Below, one piece after another: positions 8,594 to 15,264 of a DNA stretch of 38,667 nucleotides. The position numbers and the translations under genes are program-made. This DNA comes from Bacteroidales bacterium (GTDB taxonomy: Bacteria > Bacteroidota > Bacteroidia > Bacteroidales > WCHB1-69). Each line of letters begins with the position of its first letter. Positions within the stretch are counted from its first letter, which is position 1. Under the pieces are notes generated by a model. The model saw only the letters and a list, made by a program, of their open reading frames with translations. It had not been told where the DNA came from and searched no databases. The DNA is taken from assembly GCA_017540505.1 (NCBI GenBank), contig JAFYAW010000034.1:1-38667 (forward strand), given 5' to 3'.

Positions 8594-9985
8594 ATGGGCA
8601 TAGCTACTCAAATATTAGGCCTGATTGCCAGCCTCTCATTCCTCATAATCACCCATGAGTTAGGGCATTTCACCTTCGCCAAGATTTTCAAGACACGGGT
8701 GGACCAGTTCTATCTCTTCTTCAATCCCGGCTTTTCCATTGTCCGGATGAAGAAATTCGACGGCAAGATGCACTTCAGCTTCTTCTCCGGTCGCGCCCCC
8801 AAGGAGTGGGCCGAGCATCCGGAGAACACCGAATGGGGGTTGGGATGGCTTCCGCTAGGTGGTTTCTGCGCCATCAACGGCATGGTGGATGAGACCACGA
8901 AGGCCTCCGACCTGAGCGAGGAGGTTCACGAATGGGAGTTCCGCGCCAAGCCCGCCTGGCAGCGCTTCTTCATCATCATCGGTGGCGTTTTAGTCAACTT
9001 CCTGTCGGCCATCATCATCTACATCGCCATCTGTTTCACCTGGGGGCGCGAATACATTCCCTTGGAGAATGCTCGCTACGGCCTTGAGTTCTCGCAGGAG
9101 ATGCTGGACGCCGGATTCCAGAACGGCGACAAGATCCTCTTCATCGACAGCATCCACCCACAGACCTTGGGCGACTTCAGCAACGACCTCCTCCTGGACG
9201 ACGTGAAAACGGTGACCGTAGAACGCGACGGCCAGCCCGTGGTCATCAATATTCCCAAGACACTGGCCCGCAAGGTGGTGGGAGCCAGCAAGCAAGGCGA
9301 ACCCTTCTGCAACTACCGCTTCCCGTTCGTCATCGACAGCGTGCTGCCCGGAACTCCGGCGGCACAGGCCGGCCTGCGCAAAGGCGACAGCCTCGTAGGC
9401 GTGAACGACTCCGCCCTGTTCTGCTTCTTCGACTTCAAAAAGATATTCCTCAACAGCAAAAATGAGGAGATCAGTCTCGACTTCTACCGCAACGGCACCC
9501 TGAAACACTCCCTGTTGACACTCGATTCCCTCGGCACCATGGGTGTGGCCCCAAGACAACCCTACCAGTTCTTTGGCACCGTGAAAGAGGAATACGGATT
9601 CTTCCAGTCCATCCCCAAAGGCATCGTCATGGGCTTCCAAACCCTCGGTGACTACGTCAAGCAGTTCAAGATCGTCTTCACCAAGGAGGGCGCCACCCAG
9701 TTGGGCAGCTTCCTCACCATCGGCAGCATATTCCCGAAAGTGTGGGACTGGGCGCGGTTCTGGAACATGACCGCCTTGTTAGGCATCATCCTCGCCTTCA
9801 TGAACATCATCCCCATCCCCGGACTGGACGGCGGATACATCCTCTTCATCCTCATCGAGATGATTACCGGCAAGAAACCCAGCGACAAGTTCCTCGGCAT
9901 CGCCAACACCATCGGGTTCGCATTCCTCATCGTTCTCATGGTCTATGCGTTAGGACTTGATTTCAGACGATTCTTCTTCAAATAA
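8594..9985 (+). CDS. rseP: RseP-family site-2 metalloprotease
   Basis: A 463-residue polytopic intramembrane zinc protease. The first helix carries the active site HELGH (H21, E22, H25). A PDZ-like region is centred on VLPGTPAAQAGLRKGDSLVG. The C-terminal membrane part has the second motif NIIPIPGLDGG, which provides the third zinc ligand. In other bacteria RseP cleaves membrane-bound anti-sigma factors and clears signal-peptide remnants. No anti-sigma/ECF pair adjoins it here. The ATG at 8594 is preferred over a TTG that overlaps the -7 box. The MBOAT gene starts 3 bases after the stop, so the two are probably co-transcribed. Confidence 0.95.
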   Translation: MGIATQILGLIASLSFLIITHELGHFTFAKIFKTRVDQFYLFFNPGFSIVRMKKFDGKMHFSFFSGRAPKEWAEHPENTEWGLGWLPLGGFCAINGMVDETTKASDLSEEVHEWEFRAKPAWQRFFIIIGGVLVNFLSAIIIYIAICFTWGREYIPLENARYGLEFSQEMLDAGFQNGDKILFIDSIHPQTLGDFSNDLLLDDVKTVTVERDGQPVVINIPKTLARKVVGASKQGEPFCNYRFPFVIDSVLPGTPAAQAGLRKGDSLVGVNDSALFCFFDFKKIFLNSKNEEISLDFYRNGTLKHSLLTLDSLGTMGVAPRQPYQFFGTVKEEYGFFQSIPKGIVMGFQTLGDYVKQFKIVFTKEGATQLGSFLTIGSIFPKVWDWARFWNMTALLGIILAFMNIIPIPGLDGGYILFILIEMITGKKPSDKFLGIANTIGFAFLIVLMVYALGLDFRRFFFK

Positions 9986-9988
9986 AGA

Positions 9989-11410
9989 ATGTTATTCAAT
10001 TCGATTGAATTTCTTATTTTCTTCCCGATAGTAACAATTCTGTTCTATCTTCTGCCATCCCGTTACCGATGGATAATGCTGTTGGGTGCGAGCTGCTTCT
10101 TCTACATGTGGTTCATTCCCAAATACATCCTTATCCTGCTTATCACCATCGCCATTGACTATACGGCTGGCATTCTCATCGAGCGCTGGGCCGACGATGT
10201 CTCCAAGAAAAAAGCTTGCCTGATTATCAGCATCATCTCCACCTGTTCCGTACTTTTCATATTCAAATATCTGAATTTCTGCAGTGCCAACTACGTGGCG
10301 TTGGCGCAACATTTCGGCTGGTCGCATCCGGGCAAGGTCCTCCAGATAGCCCTGCCCATCGGTCTGTCGTTCCACACCTTCCAGAGTCTGAGCTATGTGA
10401 TTGAAGTCTATCGCGGCACGCAGAAGGCCGAGCATCATTTCGGATACTACTCCCTTTATGTGATGTTCTACCCCCAGCTGGTCACCGGGCCCATCGAACG
10501 CCCGCAGAACCTGCTGCGCCAGCTGCATGAGGAGAAAGCCCTGCAATACGACAACATCGCCAACGGCCTGCGCCTCATCCTCTTCGGACTATTCCTGAAG
10601 ATGGTGGTGGCCGACAACTTAGGGCAATATGTGGACCAAGTGTATGCCAATCCCATGGATTTCAACACCTTGGACATCTCCCTTGCCATGCTTTTCTACT
10701 CGTTCCAGATTTATGGCGATTTCTTCGGATACTCCACTATCGCCTTGGGTTGCGCCCTCTGCATGGGATTCACTCTGATTGACAACTTCAAGGCCCCCTA
10801 TCAGGCGGGCAGCATCCAGGAGTTCTGGCGGCGTTGGCACATCTCGCTCTCCACCTGGTTCCGCGACTACCTGTACATTCCCCTTGGGGGCAACCGCGTT
10901 GCCGTGCCGCGCTGGGCACTCAACACGATCATCGTCTTCACCGTATGCGGCATCTGGCACGGGGCCAACTGGACCTTCATGATCTGGGGCTTTGCCTACG
11001 GCCTGCTGCTTATTGTGGAGCGGGGTCTCCGCAACATCCATGTTTTTGACAGAATAGAAAACGGCACTGGCCGAAGAATCATCAACCTGCTCAACATCTT
11101 CAAGACCTTCCTTATCGTCACCCTGCTTTGGAGTATCTTCCGCGCCACCTCCTTCGCCAACCTCCACGACCTCTTCGCCGCCTGGGCACACAACGTGTCC
11201 CTACCGCACCAGCTGCACGTGGATGCCGTCACCTGGATTGCCTTGGGCATCTTCATCGTCTTGGACCTCATCCTCAAGCAGCGCCGGTTTGACAATTGGT
11301 GCGGACAACTCAATCCCTATCTGCGTTGGGCCATTTACAGCGTCATGATCTTCGCCGTCATTGCCTTGTCCTCCGTACAGCATTATCCATTCATCTATTT
11401 CCAGTTCTAA
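9989..11410 (+). CDS. MBOAT-family membrane O-acyltransferase (AlgI/DltB-like)
   Basis: 473 residues with many membrane helices. The MBOAT signature is clear: FWRRWHISLSTWFRDYLYIP with H284, then GIWHGANWTFMIWG with the invariant H324. Proteins of this type (AlgI, DltB, PatA) move acyl groups, usually acetyl, across the membrane onto extracellular polysaccharide, peptidoglycan or teichoic acid. It begins 3 bases after rseP, and its stop overlaps the start of the next gene in TAATG, so translation of the pair is probably coupled. The substrate cannot be read from the sequence. No polysaccharide-synthesis genes lie next to it. Confidence 0.93.
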   Translation: MLFNSIEFLIFFPIVTILFYLLPSRYRWIMLLGASCFFYMWFIPKYILILLITIAIDYTAGILIERWADDVSKKKACLIISIISTCSVLFIFKYLNFCSANYVALAQHFGWSHPGKVLQIALPIGLSFHTFQSLSYVIEVYRGTQKAEHHFGYYSLYVMFYPQLVTGPIERPQNLLRQLHEEKALQYDNIANGLRLILFGLFLKMVVADNLGQYVDQVYANPMDFNTLDISLAMLFYSFQIYGDFFGYSTIALGCALCMGFTLIDNFKAPYQAGSIQEFWRRWHISLSTWFRDYLYIPLGGNRVAVPRWALNTIIVFTVCGIWHGANWTFMIWGFAYGLLLIVERGLRNIHVFDRIENGTGRRIINLLNIFKTFLIVTLLWSIFRATSFANLHDLFAAWAHNVSLPHQLHVDAVTWIALGIFIVLDLILKQRRFDNWCGQLNPYLRWAIYSVMIFAVIALSSVQHYPFIYFQF

Positions 11411-12465
11411 TGACCGACGAGACCCGACATATCATCCTCAAAATCGCAAAAAAATGCCTCTTGCTGCTGCTTTTGTTAGTGGTGATGGACCTCGTCTATC
11501 GGTTCACCCTCTATCCCCGCGACCGTGAGCGTTACTGCTCGCTGTTGGAATTTCCGCAAATCCCCATACGCGACACCGCCGACATCATCTACCTTGGCGA
11601 ATCCTCCGAGTTCTCCTGCAGTCCCACCGACACAGACCGTCGTTCCATAGGAACCATGATTGGGGATATGATGCCGGATCATAAGATGGGATGCCTTTCC
11701 AAGGGGGCCGTTCATGCCGCCATCTATTACGACATCCTACGCAACATACCTCGCGATAATCCGGTAAAGACCGTCATCGTAACCGTCAACATGCGCTCGT
11801 TCAGCAGCGAATGGATCTATTCCAATTTGGAGCAACCGCTTCAAAAGGAGCAGATCATGATGAAGAAGGCACCTGCTCTTTACAAGCGAATGCTTTTGGC
11901 CTTTAAGGCGTACGTGCATTGGTCGGAGGCGGAACGAAGCAAGCTGGTACGTAAAGGGTTCCGTCGGCAGACCTTCACGCTTCCCCACCCTTTCCCGTAT
12001 CATAACGCGAGCGAATGGGACCATGCCATTGCCAACAGTTTCCAACTTTACAACGGCAAACAGGTATCTGGGGACACGGTCGAACTCGCCTGCCACTACA
12101 TCAAATGCTTTGCCTACCAGCTGGACGACAAGAATCCCAGGATCAAGGATTCCGACAAAATCGTGCGTTTGTGCCAGCGGCGGGGTTGGCGTTTAGTGTT
12201 CAACATCCTGGCCGACAACATGGATCAGATCAAGACCTTGGCCGGACCGGATTTGGAGTACTTGATGCAGGAAAACGCCCAGTACATCATCCAACGGTAT
12301 GAGCCAATGGGGGTGATCGTTGTAAACAACCAATATTCCGTGCGCGAGGAGGACTTCTTTGAAACGTTCGTCACCGAGCACTACAACCAGCGAGGAAGAA
12401 GAAACATAGCGGAAAAGGTGGCAGAGAAATTGAACGATCACTATTCTCAAGTCATTAATCACTAA
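11410..12465 (+). CDS. Membrane-anchored SGNH-like partner of the MBOAT acyltransferase
   Basis: 351 residues from the ATG at 11410, chosen because it overlaps the upstream stop (TAATG) and opens with a proper N-terminal anchor (about residues 13-30, rich in Leu and Val). The exported part has SGNH/GDSL-like landmarks: IIYLGESSEF (G63-S66) after a beta strand, VIVTVNMRSFSSEW as a second block, and near the C-terminus TEHYNQRGRRNIAEKVAEKL, resembling the D/E-x-x-H block V. This is the usual two-component layout in which an MBOAT protein delivers the acyl group and an AlgJ/AlgX/DltD-like protein completes transfer outside. Family membership is inferred from motif layout and context. Confidence 0.75.
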   Translation: MTDETRHIILKIAKKCLLLLLLLVVMDLVYRFTLYPRDRERYCSLLEFPQIPIRDTADIIYLGESSEFSCSPTDTDRRSIGTMIGDMMPDHKMGCLSKGAVHAAIYYDILRNIPRDNPVKTVIVTVNMRSFSSEWIYSNLEQPLQKEQIMMKKAPALYKRMLLAFKAYVHWSEAERSKLVRKGFRRQTFTLPHPFPYHNASEWDHAIANSFQLYNGKQVSGDTVELACHYIKCFAYQLDDKNPRIKDSDKIVRLCQRRGWRLVFNILADNMDQIKTLAGPDLEYLMQENAQYIIQRYEPMGVIVVNNQYSVREEDFFETFVTEHYNQRGRRNIAEKVAEKLNDHYSQVINH

Positions 12466-12480
12466 TCACAAAATATAGTT

Positions 12481-13395
12481 ATGAACAATTTAAAGCAAGA
12501 AATTGAGACATTAAAGAAAGAAAAGAACGCCATCATCCTGGCACATTACTACACCCTGCCGGAGGTGCAGGAGGTGGCCGACTTCGTGGGCGACAGCTTA
12601 GGATTGGCACGCAAGGCCGCCGAGACGGATGCCGACATCATCCTCTTCGCCGGCGTGCACTTCATGGCCGAGACCGCCAAAATCCTCAACCCCACCAAGA
12701 AGGTGCTGGTTCCCGACATGAGCGCGGGATGCTCGCTGGCCGACAGCTGCAAGGCCGAGAAACTGGCGGAATACAAAGCCAAGCACCCGGGCTATAAGGT
12801 CCTCTCGTACGTCAACTGCTCCGCTGCAGTCAAAGCGCTGTCCGACCTCATCGTCACCTCGGGCAACGCCCTGAAACTGGTGAACCAGCTGCCCGAGGAT
12901 GAGAAGATCATCTTCGTGCCCGACGGCAACCTCGGCGACTACATCAACCGGATGACGGGCCGCGAGATGATCCTGTGGGACGGAGCCTGCTGTGTGCACG
13001 ACCATTACGAGGTGGAACAATTGGAGAAGATGAAAGCCGAGCACCCGAACGCTATCGTGGTGGCGCATCCCGAGTGCCGTCGCGAGATGCTTGAGAAGGT
13101 CGATTTCATCGGCTCCACCGCCGCCATGCTCAATTTCATCAGCGAAAGTGAGGCCAAGGAGTTCATCGTGGTAACCGAAAGCGGCATCCTCTACGAGATG
13201 CAACGCCGCAATCCCGATAAAGTGTTCCACACGCTATACGACGGTGCCACGGAGCACGATTGTATCAACATGAAAAAGAACAACTTGGAGAAGATCTACC
13301 AAACGCTGCTTAACGAATCGCCCGAGCTCATCATGGACGAGGAACTGCGCAAAAAGGCGCTGGTGCCGATACAGAGGATGCTGGAGTTGAGTTAA
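12481..13395 (+). CDS. nadA: Quinolinate synthase NadA
   Basis: 304 residues, the shorter NadA type. It condenses iminoaspartate with dihydroxyacetone phosphate to quinolinate in NAD synthesis. The three Fe-S ligands are visible: C113 in YVNCSAAVKA, C199 in AHPECRREM and C261 in EHDCINMKKNN. Other hallmarks are AHYYTLPEVQEVADFVGDSL near the N-terminus, VPDGNLGDY and GSTAAMLNFI. It follows the SGNH-like gene by 15 bases, which may be read-through rather than a functional grouping. nadB and nadC are not in the window. Confidence 0.97.
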   Translation: MNNLKQEIETLKKEKNAIILAHYYTLPEVQEVADFVGDSLGLARKAAETDADIILFAGVHFMAETAKILNPTKKVLVPDMSAGCSLADSCKAEKLAEYKAKHPGYKVLSYVNCSAAVKALSDLIVTSGNALKLVNQLPEDEKIIFVPDGNLGDYINRMTGREMILWDGACCVHDHYEVEQLEKMKAEHPNAIVVAHPECRREMLEKVDFIGSTAAMLNFISESEAKEFIVVTESGILYEMQRRNPDKVFHTLYDGATEHDCINMKKNNLEKIYQTLLNESPELIMDEELRKKALVPIQRMLELS

Positions 13396-13466
13396 GATAA
13401 TTGATAATTGATAATTGACAATTGATAATTGACAATTGTCAATTATCAATTGTCAATTATTAGCAG
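13396..13466. repeat. AT-rich palindromic repeat (50-bp perfect palindrome at 13411-13460)
   Basis: The bases right after the nadA stop are built from the words TTGATAATTG and TTGACAATTG. Positions 13411-13435 are the exact reverse complement of 13436-13460, with no spacer, so the palindrome can extrude as a cruciform or form a 25-bp RNA hairpin. Extra direct copies of the word precede it. It could terminate nadA transcription, although no T-run follows. It could also be a copy of a dispersed repeat. Confidence 0.8.
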
Positions 13467-13476
13467 AATTTAGGTT

Positions 13477-14148
13477 GTGAAACGGATTTCGAACACAAAA
13501 CACTTTGGATTGATTGGCTTTTTCGCTTTCATCTCAACAATGACGGTGTGCCTGTCGTCTTTTGCGCAAAACGACGAGGCGATCCCTTACCGGCATCACA
13601 TTGAGCTGAACATCGGGGAGCCACTCTCCAGCGCGTGGGGGCTTAATCTGATGTTTGTGGACCACAGTCCGGAGGCGGAAATGCGATTCCATAGCTGGGC
13701 AGGCACCTACAGGCCTTATTTGGGCGGTCCGTACAGCGGATACGAGGACGAATGGCTTTCGTTACCCGTGACGGTAGCCTACTACAACCAGGTGCTGCGC
13801 TGGCTGCAGGTGGGCGCTGAAATTTCCACCATGTCAATGTGCACTACTGAAAACACCCGGGAGGGAAAGACATACGAGTATTTTCTGACAACGAACCTGT
13901 ATGTGTTAGGGGCGGTCCGTTTCAATTATTTCCACAAAGGAATCACGGATCTGTATTCCGGCATCTCTTTCGGCACCAAGCTGCGTATGGAGACCACCAA
14001 ACACGATGGCACCATCGCGCTGACGGCGGGGCCTGCGTTCCAGCTCACTGCCTTGGGCGTGCGCTTCGGCAAGCGGGTATATGGCACGGTGGAGTTAGGT
14101 TACGGCTACAAAGGACTGCTCATTGTGGGCCTGGGGACACGGTTCTGA
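13477..14148 (+). CDS. Exported outer-membrane-barrel-like protein, unknown function
   Basis: 223 residues from a GTG at 13477. A signal peptide (about residues 1-31, ending in LSSFAQ) is followed by alternating amphipathic strands rich in Tyr, Gly and Leu, and a terminal strand LLIVGLGTRF with a final Phe. This is typical of small outer-membrane beta-barrels assembled by BAM. The likely start is the GTG, since no ATG gives a full signal sequence. The gene stands alone between the palindromic repeat and the non-coding RNA region. No specific family was recognised. Confidence 0.7.
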   Translation: MKRISNTKHFGLIGFFAFISTMTVCLSSFAQNDEAIPYRHHIELNIGEPLSSAWGLNLMFVDHSPEAEMRFHSWAGTYRPYLGGPYSGYEDEWLSLPVTVAYYNQVLRWLQVGAEISTMSMCTTENTREGKTYEYFLTTNLYVLGAVRFNYFHKGITDLYSGISFGTKLRMETTKHDGTIALTAGPAFQLTALGVRFGKRVYGTVELGYGYKGLLIVGLGTRF

Positions 14149-14222
14149 AGGGAATGCCATAAGGTAACATGTTGCACGTTGATGCGGACAAAACTTTTTT
14201 CTGCATTCATTTTTATTTTTTG

Positions 14223-14230
14223 TACTTTTG
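14223..14230 (+). promoter_or_regulatory. Candidate -7 box for the 6S-like RNA
   Basis: TACTTTTG fits TAnnTTTG and is preceded by a T-rich stretch. A start of transcription a few bases later would coincide with the left arm of the hairpin at 14235-14262. No coding start follows at a normal distance, which supports an RNA gene. Confidence 0.65.
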
Positions 14231-14234
14231 CACC

Positions 14235-14262
14235 GTTTTTCTACATCTATCTGTAGAAAAAC
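14235..14262 (+). other. Perfect 10-bp hairpin at the predicted RNA 5' end
   Basis: GTTTTTCTAC (14235-14244) and GTAGAAAAAC (14253-14262) are exact reverse complements around an 8-base loop. The hairpin begins about five bases after the -7 box. It could stabilise the RNA 5' end or, at DNA level, be an operator overlapping the transcription start. Confidence 0.6.
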
Positions 14263-14448
14263 GACATATAAAAAGGCGTTGAGTCAACGTCTTATCTGCG
14301 GCTTCTGTGGACTTCGCAAATTCATTTCCAACCGCACGGTAAGGCAATGTTCAATGTCCATGGTTTGTGTATATCCATTTATATGCATACAGCGTGGGCT
14401 TCGGCATTGCTTATTCTCGGTTGGAAGGCAATGCGAAGGCCTACAGAA

Positions 14449-14488
14449 GCGGGATGAGCGATGAGTTCAGATTCCCGCGCTTTTTTTA
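14449..14488 (+). terminator. Intrinsic terminator of the 6S-like RNA
   Basis: GCGGGA (14449-14454) pairs with TCCCGC (14473-14478) and is followed by GCTTTTTTTAT. The left arm overlaps the last bases of the RNA's closing stem. Confidence 0.7.
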
Positions 14489-14517
14489 TGTCGTGGTTTG
14501 ACAATCAACAATAAAGA

Positions 14518-14540
14518 TTCCGCGCAGGGAGTCCGCGGAA
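14518..14540 (+). promoter_or_regulatory. Leader hairpin before the first LPP20-like gene
   Basis: TTCCGC at the left and GCGGAA at the right enclose a G-rich loop about 20 bases before the ATG at 14561. It lies between the RNA terminator and the start codon, so it would form in the leader of the next transcript. No known riboswitch pattern was recognised. Confidence 0.4.
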
Positions 14541-14560
14541 CGGCATAAAAAAGAATAAAA

Positions 14561-15241
14561 ATGAAAAAGTTAGCAATTATGTTCATGAGCCTGCTCATGG
14601 CTGGCGTGGTTTCTGCCCAAAACGCCGACGACTACAAAGCCTTTATCAAAGAGCGCAAGGCCGTTCAGAAATTGGTGAAGCAAGAACGTGACGAAAAAGT
14701 GTCTAAAGAGGTCAAAAAGATGGCCAAGAAGTATGCCAAAGAGGGTTGGAAAGTAACCGTTGGCTCGCTTCCAATTGCAAAGCAGTTGGAAAAATCTTAT
14801 ACGATGCAGTATGAGTTGGACATGAACAACAATATGCCCAAATACATCAAAGGTAATGGCAAGGCCATCAGCTCCAGTTATGATGCCGCCAAGATGCACG
14901 CCATGGCCGATGCGAAAACGGAGCTTGCCGGCAACATCCAGACCGAGGTGGCAGCCATTATAGAGGAACGTCTGGCCAACCAAGAGTTAGGTAAAGGAGA
15001 AGCTGTGGTGATCTCTAACGCTGTACAGGTTTCCAAGCAGGTCATCGCTCAGTCCATCGGTCGGGTGATCACCGTGGTGGAATGCTATCGCGAACTCAAG
15101 AACAAGAACTATGAGGTTATGGTGATGATCATGTACAACGGCGAGATGGCTATCCAAGCCGCCAAAAAGGCTGCGAAAGAAGAGCTGGAGAAGAGAGGAG
15201 ATGAGTTATCTAAAGAGTTGGATAAGTTGTTAGGGTTCTGA
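14561..15241 (+). CDS. Exported LPP20-like protein (first gene of the LPP20/CsgG-like cluster)
   Basis: 226 residues. A signal peptide (MKKLAIMFMSLLMAGVVSAQ) is followed by a Lys/Glu-rich helix (about residues 28-65), then a domain with the LPP20-like pattern: ISSSYDAAKMHAMADAKTELAGNIQTEV (in the region 105-135), followed by VAIIEERL-type helices and the strand RVITVVECYRELKNKNYEVMVMIMY. The last 30 residues are a charged amphipathic helix. It has no lipobox Cys, so it is probably periplasmic or peripherally bound. The next gene starts 23 bases later, suggesting an operon. LPP20 domains occur in Helicobacter Lpp20 and Vibrio FlgP; the function in Bacteroidales is unknown to me. Confidence 0.7.
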   Translation: MKKLAIMFMSLLMAGVVSAQNADDYKAFIKERKAVQKLVKQERDEKVSKEVKKMAKKYAKEGWKVTVGSLPIAKQLEKSYTMQYELDMNNNMPKYIKGNGKAISSSYDAAKMHAMADAKTELAGNIQTEVAAIIEERLANQELGKGEAVVISNAVQVSKQVIAQSIGRVITVVECYRELKNKNYEVMVMIMYNGEMAIQAAKKAAKEELEKRGDELSKELDKLLGF

Positions 15242-15264
15242 TAATTAGTAGTTAGTAATTAGTG

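Larger units (their letters stand above)
14235..14488 (+). ncRNA. 6S-like structured RNA (Bacteroidales-1 type candidate)
   Basis: The 412-base gene-free gap contains a transcription unit with its own -7 box and an intrinsic terminator. The RNA folds into a long interrupted rod: 14301-14308 pairs with 14443-14450, 14312-14318 with 14432-14438, 14326-14334 with 14418-14426, and 14344-14349 with 14405-14410. Internal bubbles lie on both sides at 14319-14325 and 14427-14431. A rod with a central bubble is the hallmark of 6S RNA, the RNA polymerase mimic. From memory, the Rfam Bacteroidales-1 motif has this same promoter-rod-terminator layout and has been equated with 6S RNA. Two extra hairpins (14235-14262 and 14275-14291) precede the rod. 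A 78-codon open frame through it has no coding character. The structure is seen; the family name is inferred. Confidence 0.65.

Noticed and set aside
13396-13466. Intrinsic terminator of nadA
   Set aside because: The palindrome is AT-rich throughout and lacks a T-run, so it is reported as a repeat; a termination role remains possible.
14228-14464. A 78-codon open frame in the RNA region
   Set aside because: It runs through both arms of the rod-shaped fold and starts within the -7 box; the amino-acid content looks random.
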